64,000 nt of DNA from Ligilactobacillus saerimneri DSM 16049 (GCF_000423265.1 NZ_KE383994.1:2663-66662); one strand, 5' to 3'. Shown: positions 42,899 through 51,623, counted from the stretch's first letter. The notes: generated from the sequence alone by a model not told the origin. Program-made: numbers and translations.

Positions 42899-42931
42899 AA
42901 ATCGAACACACGTTTAAAATGAGGTGAGGTA

Positions 42932-43078
42932 GTGATAAAAGACATTCACGATTTTATCATCGAAGAAGCGTTAAAAAGTGCATTAAAAGATGAAGCCGTA
43001 GTGGGAGCATTAAAGATGTTGACCGAGGACGAAAAAACGGAAAAAGACCGGAATTTTACCGGAAAACAACCGGAGTAG
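42932..43078 (+). CDS. 48-aa acidic phage protein
   Basis: GTG start with GAGGTGAGG upstream. Helical N-terminus (IKDIHDFIIEEALKSALKDE) and a polar tail. Likely real because of the ribosome site and the open helical sequence; function unknown. Confidence 0.5.
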   Translation: MIKDIHDFIIEEALKSALKDEAVVGALKMLTEDEKTEKDRNFTGKQPE

Positions 43079-43095
43079 TTGGGGTTATAATAGTA

Positions 43096-43267
43096 TCGTT
43101 GAATGATGGCACAGAGATTCAACGAGTGGCCTGGCATGATCCAGGATAGTGAGACCTCCTTTAAATGGAAAAATGTGCGACGTTGTCTGGAGACTCAGTG
43201 GGGTTCGATCCCCCGGCGTCGCGTTATCCGCTATTATAACGAGAGCTGGCATATGCCGGCTTTTTTT
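43096..43267 (+). ncRNA. Structured RNA with a tRNA-like 3' domain
   Basis: TATAAT at 43086-43091 could start it. Stem 1 is TCGTTGAAT / ATTCAACGA (43096-43104 / 43117-43125). Stem 2 is CCTGG / CCAGG (43130-43145). A tRNA-like unit at 43177-43223 has a 7-bp acceptor-type stem (GCGACGT / GCGTCGC). Joined to it without a gap is a 5-bp T-stem with the canonical loop TTCGATC (43199-43215). Only about 15 nt, a tiny GTC / GAC arm, replace the D and anticodon arms. A terminator (AGCTGGC / GCCGGCT, seven T) ends at 43267. Not a normal tRNA; no anticodon arm. Confidence 0.6.
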
Positions 43268-43289
43268 GTGCAGTTAAAAAGGTGACGAT

Positions 43290-43427
43290 ATGAAAAACAC
43301 AAGGCGATTCGGTAAAGTAAGGACACAAGAAGAGTATCTGATCTATTGCAGGTTAGAGGAAGCAATCAAGCATGATAAGCGCAAAAAACAAGAGTGCAAT
43401 CGTGGAAAAGGAAGCAAACGTAAATAA
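43290..43427 (+). CDS. 45-aa very basic phage protein
   Basis: ATG with AAAGGTGA upstream. MKNTRRFGKVRTQEEYLIY then a Lys/Arg-rich tail (HDKRKKQECNRGKGSKRK). Probably nucleic-acid binding; unknown family. It directly follows the structured RNA, so a connection is possible. Confidence 0.55.
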   Translation: MKNTRRFGKVRTQEEYLIYCRLEEAIKHDKRKKQECNRGKGSKRK

Positions 43428-43450
43428 TGGTGTTTCAGATTCATTGCAGA

Positions 43451-43475
43451 AAAAAACCACCAAAAACGGTGGTTT
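43451..43475 (-). terminator. Terminator of hicAB
   Basis: AAACCACC / GGTGGTTT stem. On the minus strand it is followed by TTTTTTT. Confidence 0.8.
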
Positions 43476-43479
43476 GAAG

Positions 43480-43875
43480 TTAAACGTGCAATTTTTCCTT
43501 TAAAGCGTTAGTCATTAATTCACTAAAATTAATACCTGTTTCTTTTCCTAACTCGTTCAAATAATTAGGAATGGTAATAGTTTTTTTGATTACTTTGGTA
43601 TCATTTTTTCTTTTGTATTCAGAAACATTAACACGAACTAGTGTTACAGTTTCACCATTGTTAGCCTTTGGCAAAGTATAGTTTGATTTGGGTAATTGTT
43701 CTTCAAGGCTATAGGTACCAATATAATCCTCAGCCATTGCTATTGCGTCAGCTACATCTTTGCCTTGTGTCATACCGTCAATATCAGGAATGGTTACAAG
43801 ATAAGGATAATCGGTAGTGTCTGGCTCGTATTTAATAATTATAGGGTAAACAACAATAGTATCGATTTTGTTCAT
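43480..43875 (-). CDS. hicB: HicB-like antitoxin
   Basis: 131 aa. N-terminal partial RNase H-like fold (YPIIIKYEPDTTDYPYLVTIPDIDGMTQGKDVADAIAMAEDYI) that binds HicA, and a C-terminal DNA-binding region (KKTITIPNYLNELGKETGINFSELM, RHH-like). GAGGT precedes the ATG. Downstream of hicA in one transcript. Confidence 0.87.
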   Translation of the reverse strand: MNKIDTIVVYPIIIKYEPDTTDYPYLVTIPDIDGMTQGKDVADAIAMAEDYIGTYSLEEQLPKSNYTLPKANNGETVTLVRVNVSEYKRKNDTKVIKKTITIPNYLNELGKETGINFSELMTNALKEKLHV

Positions 43876-43948
43876 AGGTAATACCTCACTGATTCATATT
43901 TGCGATAGCGTGCAACAAATAGGGACTGTTTCCAACCCCTAAGAAAGA

Positions 43949-44122
43949 CTATTTCAATTGGTGTTTATCAATAAAATGGCGTGCAAGGCGTTCGTTGATT
44001 TCTGGATGTCTAGGTATTTGCTCTTTGTTAGTACCGTTAGTCCAAATATCATGGTTGCTACCATGTCTCAATAAGTACCAGCCTTTTTTCTTAAATAGTC
44101 TTTCTAGTTTAAATCGTTGCAC
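43949..44122 (-). CDS. hicA: HicA-like mRNA interferase toxin
   Basis: 57 aa dsRBD-fold ribonuclease with the catalytic histidine in LLRHGSNHDIW and the C-terminal IPRHPEI. The GTG at 44122 has AAAGGAAG upstream and gives the usual family length; seven further codons are open. First gene of the leftward hicAB unit inside the rightward late region. Confidence 0.87.
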   Translation of the reverse strand: MQRFKLERLFKKKGWYLLRHGSNHDIWTNGTNKEQIPRHPEINERLARHFIDKHQLK

Positions 44123-44142
44123 GTTATCACTTCCTTTCAACA

Positions 44143-44202
44143 ATTATATTATATACATATTTTATACGTATGTCAATAAAGATGAGTGTTTTATACGTAT
44201 GT
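44143..44202 (-). promoter_or_regulatory. hicAB promoter with two operators
   Basis: On the minus strand TTGACA (44176-44171), 17 bp, TATAAT (44153-44148). TTTTATACGTATGT occurs at 44160-44173 and 44189-44202. Its palindromic core ATACGTAT is a likely HicB site; the first copy overlaps the -35 and spacer. Confidence 0.7.
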
Positions 44203-44234
44203 TTTTTTAAAAAAACGGAGGTGGGTGGTATGTT

Positions 44235-44762
44235 GTGAAGAAACGAAAACTAACACCTAAACAACAATTGTTTGCTGATGAATATATCAAGTCTGGAAAT
44301 GCTTATCAATCAGCGATTAGAGCGGGATATTCAGAGCAATATGCAAGATCACATATTGATAAATTGTCGGAAAATGTCGGAGTAAAATCCTATATTGACG
44401 CTAAACTAGCTGAAATCGAATCACATAAAATTGCGGACGCTAAGGAAATTCTGGAATACTTTACAGCGGTTTTACGTGGGGAAACTCGTGAAGTGGTGGT
44501 AGTGGCAACGCCAACCGGAGCACAAGAAGTTGAAAAGGCTCCTGATGAAAAGACAAAGCTTGCAGCGGCTAGGGAGTTATTGAAGCGATACCCAATGTCT
44601 GATGAAATTGCTAAGGAACAGTTACGCAAGATCAAAGCAGAGGCGGATATGGCTGAATCTAAAGCCAGATTAACAGGATGGCAAGCCGATGAATTGACGG
44701 GGAAACACAGAGACAAAGATAGCACAGTTTTAATAGATAATATTGAAGGGAACGAAGAATGA
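44235..44762 (+). CDS. terS: Terminase small subunit
   Basis: 175 aa. N-terminal HTH recognising the packaging site (LTPKQQLFADEYIKSGNAYQSAIRAGYS) and a helical oligomerisation part (Terminase_2 family). GTG start after GGAGGTGGG. Start of the late operon; overlaps terL (ATGA). Confidence 0.9.
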   Translation: MKKRKLTPKQQLFADEYIKSGNAYQSAIRAGYSEQYARSHIDKLSENVGVKSYIDAKLAEIESHKIADAKEILEYFTAVLRGETREVVVVATPTGAQEVEKAPDEKTKLAAARELLKRYPMSDEIAKEQLRKIKAEADMAESKARLTGWQADELTGKHRDKDSTVLIDNIEGNEE

Positions 44763-46066
44763 GCAAAAAGATTTTACTTTCCAGAATGGTTAATCCACAT
44801 TTTTATAAAGCTTGGACTTCAGATAAGCCTTATATTGTTTTAAAAGGTGGTCGTGGCTCATTCAAGTCGTCGGTGATCAGCATGCGCCTGGTTACTATGG
44901 TTAAGCACTGGAACCAATTAAATAAGCGAGTGAGTGTTATCTGTATTCGGGAGAACGCCAGTTATTTACATGATTCGGTTTACAGTCAAATTAAATGGGC
45001 GCTTACAATATTGCATATGGATGATGAGTATCGCTTTTTTAAATCACCATTGCGAATCACACACAAACGGACTGGCAGCACATTTTATTTCTATGGTGCT
45101 GATGATCCAATGAAACTTAAATCTAATATTGTTGATAATGTAATTGCTGTCTGGTACGAAGAAGCAGCTAACTTTAAAGGATATGAAGTGTTTGACCAGG
45201 CTAATCCAACGTTTATTCGCCAAAAGCCAAGTTATGTAGATCACGTAACTGTTTATTACTCGTATAACCCTCCTAAAAATCCGTATGCCTGGATTAATGA
45301 ATGGGTAGTAGATCGTGAGCATGATCCCAACTATCTTATTGACACATCAACTTACCTTGACGATAAGTGGGGATTTACTACAAAGCAACAATTGGATTTA
45401 ATCGAACAGTATAAAAAGACTGACTATGATTATTACCGTTGGCTTTATCTGGGTGAAGTCGTTGGACTGGGGACGAATGTATATAACATGGATAACTTTC
45501 AGCCTATCAAGGAGTTGCCAGAAAATGATTACCTGGTTACTTGGTTTGGCGCTATTGACGCTGGACATGAAGTATCCGCAACGACTTTCACAGCGTACGG
45601 GGTTACTAGATTAGACAAGGTTATATTGCTTGACACGTATTATTACAGCCCGATGGGGAAAACACATAAGAAGCCTCCGAGCGAGTTGGCCAAGGACTTA
45701 AAAGCATTCATTGACAAGATTGTTAACAAGTACGACATGTTACCTGAGAAGCTAACGATTGATTCAGCCGAAGGGGCTTTAGATAACCAGTTCTATAATG
45801 ATTATGCTATTAAGTTACACAAAGTGAAAAAACTGAAAAAAGTAGACATGATTGACCGCGTGCAAAATATCGTTGCGCAAGGTCGTTTTTATTATCTCGA
45901 TATTCCAGATAATGAAATTTTTATCAAGGAGCATAGAAACTACCGCTGGGATGAAAAAACATTAGAGAGTGATGATCCCAAGGTTATCAAAGAAGGTGAC
46001 CATACATGCGATAGTTTTATGTATTTTGTGCGTGATAATGAACGCTTACTAGGGCTCAAGTACTAG
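44759..46066 (+). CDS. terL: Terminase large subunit, PBSX-like
   Basis: 435 aa packaging motor. ATPase part with Walker A-like LKGGRGSFKSS (near residue 30) and Walker B VIAVWYEEAANFKG. C-terminal RuvC-like nuclease with WFGAIDAGHE and TIDSAEGALDNQF aspartates. Length matches the PBSX/XtmB family. Confidence 0.93.
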   Translation: MSKKILLSRMVNPHFYKAWTSDKPYIVLKGGRGSFKSSVISMRLVTMVKHWNQLNKRVSVICIRENASYLHDSVYSQIKWALTILHMDDEYRFFKSPLRITHKRTGSTFYFYGADDPMKLKSNIVDNVIAVWYEEAANFKGYEVFDQANPTFIRQKPSYVDHVTVYYSYNPPKNPYAWINEWVVDREHDPNYLIDTSTYLDDKWGFTTKQQLDLIEQYKKTDYDYYRWLYLGEVVGLGTNVYNMDNFQPIKELPENDYLVTWFGAIDAGHEVSATTFTAYGVTRLDKVILLDTYYYSPMGKTHKKPPSELAKDLKAFIDKIVNKYDMLPEKLTIDSAEGALDNQFYNDYAIKLHKVKKLKKVDMIDRVQNIVAQGRFYYLDIPDNEIFIKEHRNYRWDEKTLESDDPKVIKEGDHTCDSFMYFVRDNERLLGLKY

Positions 46067-46081
46067 CTGGGAGGTGAGAAC

Positions 46082-47629
46082 TTGGGACTGATTAGCAGAC
46101 TGAAAAACATATTACGGAAAGGGGGCGCAAGTTTAGGCATGGTTAAGAGTTTAACGAATATCACTGACGATGAACGGATTGCAATGCCAGCTAGTGAGTA
46201 TGAGCGGATTGCAGTGGCCAGAAGATATTACAAGGATGACCTAGGCAAAGTTAAATATAAGAATTCGTACAGCGAGGAACAAAGCCGGGAGCTATCCAGC
46301 GTCAATGTGACCAAGATGGCAGCAAGGCGCTTAGCGAGTGTGATCTTTAATGAGCGGTGCACGATTACCGCCAATGACAAGACGGCCAATGACTTGCTAG
46401 AAGAAGTATTTGCTGATAATGACTTTTACAATCAATACGAGGACAAGCTAGAAGAAGCACTAGCCTTAGGTGGTGGCGCTATTCGCCCTTATGTGGTGGA
46501 TGACAAGATCAAACTTGCCTGGATCAACGCCAGCCAGTTTTATCCGTTACATACCAACACTAATGAAATTAAAGAAGCGGCAGTAGCGTCAACGACAACC
46601 AGAGTAGAAAATCATCAAACAGTTTACTATACCTTGTTGGAGTTTCATCAATGGACAGCCAACGGGGATTACCAGATCACTAATGAGCTATACCGCTCGG
46701 AGAGTGCTAGTTCAATCGGTTTACAAGTGCCATTAGACACTTTGGACGATTACAGGGGTCTTTCACCTAAGACAACATTGAACGGTCTCACAGCCCCGCT
46801 ATTTGCCTATTTTAAGACGCCAGGGGCAAACAACAAGAATTTGGAAAGCCCGCTTGGTTTAGGGTTAGTAGATAATACTCGCAAGTTGATCGACGCCATC
46901 AACACGACACACGATCAGTTTGTATGGGAAGTCAAGATGGGTCAACGCCGGGTAGCAGTACCAGCCGAGATGTTGCGTCCTAATCCAAACTACGGTAGAA
47001 AACAGATTCCAGACTTGCGCCCGGCGGTATTTGACGCTGACGAAAATGTATTTGTTGGGATGTATGGTGCTGATGATATGAAGATTACAGATCTAACCAG
47101 CCCAATCCGAACAGATCAGTATCAGGCGACAATGAACTTTTTCTTAGAAGAGTTTGAAAATGCCATCGGGTTAAGTCAAGGAACGTTCACAAGTACACCA
47201 TCAGGGGTACAGACAGCAACCGAAGTTGTAACCAATAATTCCATGACCTACCAGACAAGATCTAGTTATCTGACACAAGTACAAAAGCAAATGGAAAGCT
47301 TGGTATTAGCAATCCTGGAAGTGGCAGGATGTGGAGAACTGTTTAGCGATGGTAAACCCCGTTACACTGGTAACTTTGATGATGTTCAAATCAATATTGA
47401 CTTTGCAGACGGAGTATTCACTGACAAGACCACCCAATTTACGCAGGATAGCCAAGCAGTGGCGCTAGGTGTTTTATCTAAGAAACGGTTCCTAATGCGC
47501 AACTACTCGCTTGATGAAACAACAGCAGAGAAATGGCTAGAAGAAAGTATGACTGAACAGCCAGAAATGCCAATGGCTGATTACCAAGAACCAGGACCAA
47601 AGGACGAACCAGACAACCAGCAAGAATAG
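46082..47629 (+). CDS. Phage portal protein
   Basis: 515 aa dodecameric DNA portal. Signatures include KMAARRLASVIFNERC, ALGGGAIRPYVVDDKI and the C-terminal TATEVVTNNSMTYQTRSSYLTQ helix. TTG start with GGAGGTGAG upstream. Located between terL and the MuF-like head protein as expected. Confidence 0.9.
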   Translation: MGLISRLKNILRKGGASLGMVKSLTNITDDERIAMPASEYERIAVARRYYKDDLGKVKYKNSYSEEQSRELSSVNVTKMAARRLASVIFNERCTITANDKTANDLLEEVFADNDFYNQYEDKLEEALALGGGAIRPYVVDDKIKLAWINASQFYPLHTNTNEIKEAAVASTTTRVENHQTVYYTLLEFHQWTANGDYQITNELYRSESASSIGLQVPLDTLDDYRGLSPKTTLNGLTAPLFAYFKTPGANNKNLESPLGLGLVDNTRKLIDAINTTHDQFVWEVKMGQRRVAVPAEMLRPNPNYGRKQIPDLRPAVFDADENVFVGMYGADDMKITDLTSPIRTDQYQATMNFFLEEFENAIGLSQGTFTSTPSGVQTATEVVTNNSMTYQTRSSYLTQVQKQMESLVLAILEVAGCGELFSDGKPRYTGNFDDVQINIDFADGVFTDKTTQFTQDSQAVALGVLSKKRFLMRNYSLDETTAEKWLEESMTEQPEMPMADYQEPGPKDEPDNQQE

Positions 47630-47640
47630 GGGGCTAGCTG

Positions 47641-49254
47641 ATGGATGCCAATCAAAGGATTCACAATGATGCTGATCAGTTAGCCGATATGTATGCCAAT
47701 CTGGAAAGTAGAATTTTTACGGAGATTATCCAAGTTTTACAGCAAGGCAAACGGCAGGATGTGACCGCTGAGAATGTTATTGAGTGGCAGGCACAGCAAT
47801 TAGCCCGGTCGGGATTGTTAGTTAAGAAAGTAATCCAGATTATGGCAGAATATGACCAACTTGATCCTGCTTACATTGAGCAAGTCTTACAACAAGATGG
47901 GTATCAGATTGTTGATGAAACGACAGCCGAGCTCGAGAAGCTGGGTAAGAAAGCCCCTGAAGTGAGTTCGAATGCTAACAACTTGCTTGATTCGCTAGTT
48001 AATCAAACTAGGCAAACACTGGATAATACAGTTAACCAAAGACTGTTGACACGTAATATCAATCGGAACGCAGCCGTTCGGACTTATCAATCAATTCTTA
48101 AAAAGTCAACGATTGAGACCGTGACAGGGCTTAAGAAACACGAACAAGCAATCAAGGACGCTATTTACAAGCAAATTGATGAAGGTATTCCGGTATTAAA
48201 AGACCGGGCAGGGCGAACCTGGTCGTTGGAGGCATACACCCGAATGGTGCTAACTACCACCGCTAATCGGGCTTATAACGACGCCCGAACCAAGCGAATG
48301 CAAGAGATGGGTCAAAACCTATGTGTAATGACTTCACACCCGAATAGCCGACCTGCTTGCGCCTATATCCAAGGCAAGGTAGTTAATATCGTTCCTGATG
48401 ACAGCCCTGATTTCAACCCTAAGTATGACACCATCTATAACCATGGATACGGGACACCAGCAGGAACGCTCGGAATTAATTGCCGTCATGTCCTGTTCCC
48501 GTTTGAAGAAGGAGTCAATGTCAACCATCAACCTCAATATGATCCCCAAGAAGCCATTAAGAATGGGAACTTGCAGCAAAGGCAACGGGCTTATGAGCGG
48601 TCAATTCGAGAAGCAAAGAAAAGACTGAAAGCAGCGGAGGACATGGGGGATGAAGAAGCAATCAGCCGATACAAAACGCTAGTACGAGCACGGCAGAACC
48701 GACTGAGAGAGTTCATCAAGGAAACCAATGCCGGTAAGCACAATATCTTAGTTCGGGATTATAGTCGTGAGCAAATCTCGAAAAACATTCTTAGCAAGAA
48801 GTACACAAGTTTACCAATGAATTTGCAATTTTTTGGTAGAAGAGATGATGAAATAAGGTTTAGAGAACGACTTAATAACGGCGAAATCAATTACAGCAAA
48901 TATAAATCTAAAGAAAAGAAGTTTAACCGAGCCTTTGACAAAGGTGTTGATTCGCCAATTGGAATCATCCATAATAGTAAACGGAAAGATAGATTTAAAC
49001 ACATTACAGCACGTCATTTGGAAGATTTTAACAATGATGAGTTGGAACGGACAAAAAAGATCTTAAATAATCCGCAAGAAATTTACAGAACAAAAGACAA
49101 AAACGGTGTTGAGTCTATTATGTTTGTTGAAAACAAGGATGACCCAAGAAGCCATGTTGTTTTTGTTCGGGATAAACGGATACTTACCTCTTTTAAGCCG
49201 TCGCCTGGGTATTTAAAGAAAATGAAGAAGGGGGAACAAATCGATGACAAATAA
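47641..49254 (+). CDS. MuF-like minor head protein with C-terminal BECR-fold toxin domain
   Basis: 537 aa. Residues 1-380 are a minor capsid/MuF-type head protein (RMVLTTTANRAYNDARTKRMQEM, MTSHPNSRPAC, LGINCRHVLFPF). After LPMNLQFFG (M at residue 393) comes a different domain. It is basic, more AT-rich, and ends FKHITARHLEDFNNDELERT...SHVVFVRDKRILTSFKPSP, the pattern of PBECR-type (Barnase-EndoU-ColicinE5/D-RelE) nucleases with conserved His and a C-terminal Ser/Thr-Phe. MuF-toxin fusions are known to be carried in virions. The next gene, overlapping by 11 bp, is a candidate immunity protein. Confidence 0.8.
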   Translation: MDANQRIHNDADQLADMYANLESRIFTEIIQVLQQGKRQDVTAENVIEWQAQQLARSGLLVKKVIQIMAEYDQLDPAYIEQVLQQDGYQIVDETTAELEKLGKKAPEVSSNANNLLDSLVNQTRQTLDNTVNQRLLTRNINRNAAVRTYQSILKKSTIETVTGLKKHEQAIKDAIYKQIDEGIPVLKDRAGRTWSLEAYTRMVLTTTANRAYNDARTKRMQEMGQNLCVMTSHPNSRPACAYIQGKVVNIVPDDSPDFNPKYDTIYNHGYGTPAGTLGINCRHVLFPFEEGVNVNHQPQYDPQEAIKNGNLQQRQRAYERSIREAKKRLKAAEDMGDEEAISRYKTLVRARQNRLREFIKETNAGKHNILVRDYSREQISKNILSKKYTSLPMNLQFFGRRDDEIRFRERLNNGEINYSKYKSKEKKFNRAFDKGVDSPIGIIHNSKRKDRFKHITARHLEDFNNDELERTKKILNNPQEIYRTKDKNGVESIMFVENKDDPRSHVVFVRDKRILTSFKPSPGYLKKMKKGEQIDDK

Positions 49255-49573
49255 TAAAGTAAGAATTTGGCTAACTACTAGTGAGATTCATCCGGAGATT
49301 CCGGCGCTATGTATCGACTTTGGAATGTATCCGAAAGCACATTACGTAGGAGAAGTGGCTTTTCCTGATGATTTACCTATTCAAATTTACACTCAAGAAG
49401 ATGATGATGGAAACATTGGCAACATTTTAGTAGACTATCCTGATAAGTTCTTAAAATATGATGAAGTTAATGATCTTGAAATTAATGGATATAACATTAA
49501 GCAATTAGTGGCAAAAGGTGTTGAGAAGTACGCTAAAGATCTAGCTGAATGGGATTACGAATGGGATGGATAA
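49244..49573 (+). CDS. Candidate immunity protein for the head-borne toxin
   Basis: 109 aa, strongly acidic (IPIQ-like strands, EDDDGNIGN, WDYEWDG end), no membrane segment. It starts inside the toxin gene with GGGG upstream, and its low-GC composition matches the toxin domain rather than the head genes. Acidic partners are typical of inhibitors of basic nucleases. I recognise no family; the role is inferred from context. Confidence 0.55.
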   Translation: MTNNKVRIWLTTSEIHPEIPALCIDFGMYPKAHYVGEVAFPDDLPIQIYTQEDDDGNIGNILVDYPDKFLKYDEVNDLEINGYNIKQLVAKGVEKYAKDLAEWDYEWDG

Positions 49574-49576
49574 CGG

Positions 49577-49744
49577 AGACGCCGGCATTTGCTAACATGA
49601 ATTTAGTAGAGAAGCTAGCACGTAAAGTGAATGAGATTAAATTATAATATTTTGACCTGAGCATGTCGTTAAACTGCTTATTTTTTATGCAGTCAAACCC
49701 GTGGCGCGTGCCACGAAAAATAAATACGATAGGAGCGATTTTGC
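49577..49744 (+). other. Gap with a possible gene remnant and hairpins
   Basis: The frame ending at TAA 49645-49647 contains MNLVEKLARKVNEIKL and is open upstream to the toxin region. It looks like the C-terminal scrap of another protein, perhaps an earlier immunity gene. Then ACTGC / GCAGT and CGTGGC-GCGT-GCCACG hairpins precede the scaffold ribosome site. Confidence 0.35.
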
Positions 49745-50356
49745 ATGAAACGAGAGTTTTTGAAGAAACAGGGACTAAGTGACGAACAGGTCAAAGCAGT
49801 TATGACTGAGTACGGCAAGGACATGGATAAGGCTATGGAACAGGTTAATACCCTTACGACTGAAAAAGATAACCTGACTAGCCAAATTGCCGACCGTGAC
49901 ACTCAACTCACTAAGCTCAAAGAAGGCATTCAAGATAATGCTGACCTGAAAGATCAAATCACCAAGTTGCAACAAGCCAATAAGCAGGCCAAGAAAGACT
50001 ATGAAGCAAAAATGGCTAGCCAAAAGAAAGCTTTCTTGGTGGATAAGGCAATCAATGGCGCTGGAGCACGCAATAGCAAGGCAGTAAGCGCCTTGTTGGA
50101 CTTGGATAAGGTATCTTTAGGTGACAACGGCTTAGAAGGCTTAGATGACCAGTTAACGGCGCTTAAAGAGAGTGATAGTTACCTGTTTAATATCAAAGAC
50201 GAACCACAACCAACTAAAAGTCCGGTTAATGTTGTTTCTGGACAGCCGAAGGGCGAAGGAACACCAACGATTAACCTTGCGACCGCCTCTTATCAAGAGA
50301 TTAAGCAGTTCAAGGATAATCATCCGGACGAGTACCAAGCACTAACTAAAGATTAG
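49745..50356 (+). CDS. Scaffold protein (GP20 family)
   Basis: 203 aa, almost entirely helical and charged with a coiled coil (about residues 20-95) and a C-terminal helical capsid-binding region, matching minor structural protein GP20 scaffolds. TAGGAGCG precedes the ATG. It shapes the procapsid before the adjacent capsid protein. Confidence 0.85.
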   Translation: MKREFLKKQGLSDEQVKAVMTEYGKDMDKAMEQVNTLTTEKDNLTSQIADRDTQLTKLKEGIQDNADLKDQITKLQQANKQAKKDYEAKMASQKKAFLVDKAINGAGARNSKAVSALLDLDKVSLGDNGLEGLDDQLTALKESDSYLFNIKDEPQPTKSPVNVVSGQPKGEGTPTINLATASYQEIKQFKDNHPDEYQALTKD

Positions 50357-50367
50357 GAGGAGTTAGC

Positions 50368-51222
50368 ATGGCAAATTTACAAACACAATTAGCACAAATG
50401 ATTGATCCAGAAGTAATGGCAACTATGTTAGATGCTCAATTACCAAAACAAATTCGTTTTAGTTCCATTGCCCCTGTTGATACTACTTTGCAAGGGCAAG
50501 CAGGTGACACGGTTACTATTCCACGTTACAAGTACATTGGCGACGCTGAAGACGTTGCCGAAGGTGGAGCAATCAGTTACCACCAACTCTCAACAACTAC
50601 CCAAAAAGTAACTTTGAAGAAAATCGGGGTCGGGGTTGAATTAACTGATGAAGCCGTATTATCTGGTTACGGTGACCCAGCCGGTCAAAGTACTAAGCAA
50701 ATCGGGATGTCGATTGCCTCTAAGGTGGATAACGATATTTTAGACGTTGCTAAGACAGCCAAGTTACAAGTCAAAGCACCAATGAACTTGGACTTGATCG
50801 ACCAAATTAGCGCTCAACTCGTTGATAACGATTCTGATTTCAACTACGAACAAGACGATACCCAAACTGGTGTGTTGTTCTTGCACCCTAAGGACGCTAA
50901 CGCTTTACGCAAGTTGGCGGCTGATAACTGGACACGTACCAGCGAATTAGGCGATAACATCTTGGTTAACGGGGCATTTGGCGAATTATTTGGCTGGACA
51001 ATCGTTCGTACTCGTAAGGTGGCAACTGGCTAAGGTTTAGCAGTCTTACCAGGCGCAATGAAGACATACATCAAGCGTGACACCAACGTAGAAACATTCC
51101 GTGACATTGATCACAAGACTACTAAGATCAATGCTGACAAGATTTACGGGGTGGCAATTGTTAACGACGCTAAGATTGTTCGGATCACCCCTGCTACTGA
51201 TGCTGGTGGTGTTGGCAAATAA
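50368..51222 (+). pseudogene. Major capsid protein, interrupted by an in-frame TAA
   Basis: The gene encodes an N4-gp56/HK97-type capsid protein starting MANLQTQLAQMIDPEV, with uniform, high-expression codons. Codon 222 is TAA (51031-51033, after KVATG). The same frame then continues GLAVLPGAMKTYIKRD and runs 62 more codons to a TAA at 51220-51222. The missing tail includes conserved capsid sequence, so the 221-aa product is probably non-functional. A single change from AAA, CAA or GAA would explain it. Sequencing error or stop readthrough are alternatives. Confidence 0.8.
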
Positions 51223-51240
51223 AATTAAGGGGGTGGCATA

Positions 51241-51621
51241 ATGAGCTACCTAACTTATAACGATTACCAGGCATTAGGCTTTAAACTTGAAGAACAGCAG
51301 TTCAATCAGTATTTAAAACGTGCTGAGAGCCAAATAGACAGCGTGACACGTGCTTTTTACCGTTCCATTGATATTGACACTGACCAAGTGGAAGATCGCG
51401 TCACAGCCTTTAAAACGGCTATTTGCGAGCAGGTCGATTTCCTAGCTTATGCTGGCAGTGAAACCAGTTATCAGTTAGCACAGAACGATTACAATAGTGT
51501 TTCCATTGGGCGCTTGTCACTGAGCCCCAAGAACGGTTTAGCTGATACTGTTGTTGGTGGGGTATGCATGGAAGCACGGGACTTACTTGGTCGCTATGGC
51601 TTGCTATTTACGGGGGTGTAA
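51241..51621 (+). CDS. Head-tail connector protein
   Basis: 126 aa, helical, of the gp6/gp15-like adaptor type (YNDYQALGFKLEEQQFNQYLKRAESQIDSVT; AICEQVDFLAYAGSET). AGGGGGTGG precedes the ATG. First of four small connector genes. Confidence 0.8.
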   Translation: MSYLTYNDYQALGFKLEEQQFNQYLKRAESQIDSVTRAFYRSIDIDTDQVEDRVTAFKTAICEQVDFLAYAGSETSYQLAQNDYNSVSIGRLSLSPKNGLADTVVGGVCMEARDLLGRYGLLFTGV

Positions 51622-51623
51622 GC

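Noticed and set aside
43177-43223. A normal tRNA gene
   Set aside because: Only 47 nt, with no D arm or anticodon arm. Reported as a tRNA-like domain instead.
43103-43285. 60-codon open frame across the tRNA-like region
   Set aside because: No ribosome site and the sequence is explained by base-paired helices and a terminator.
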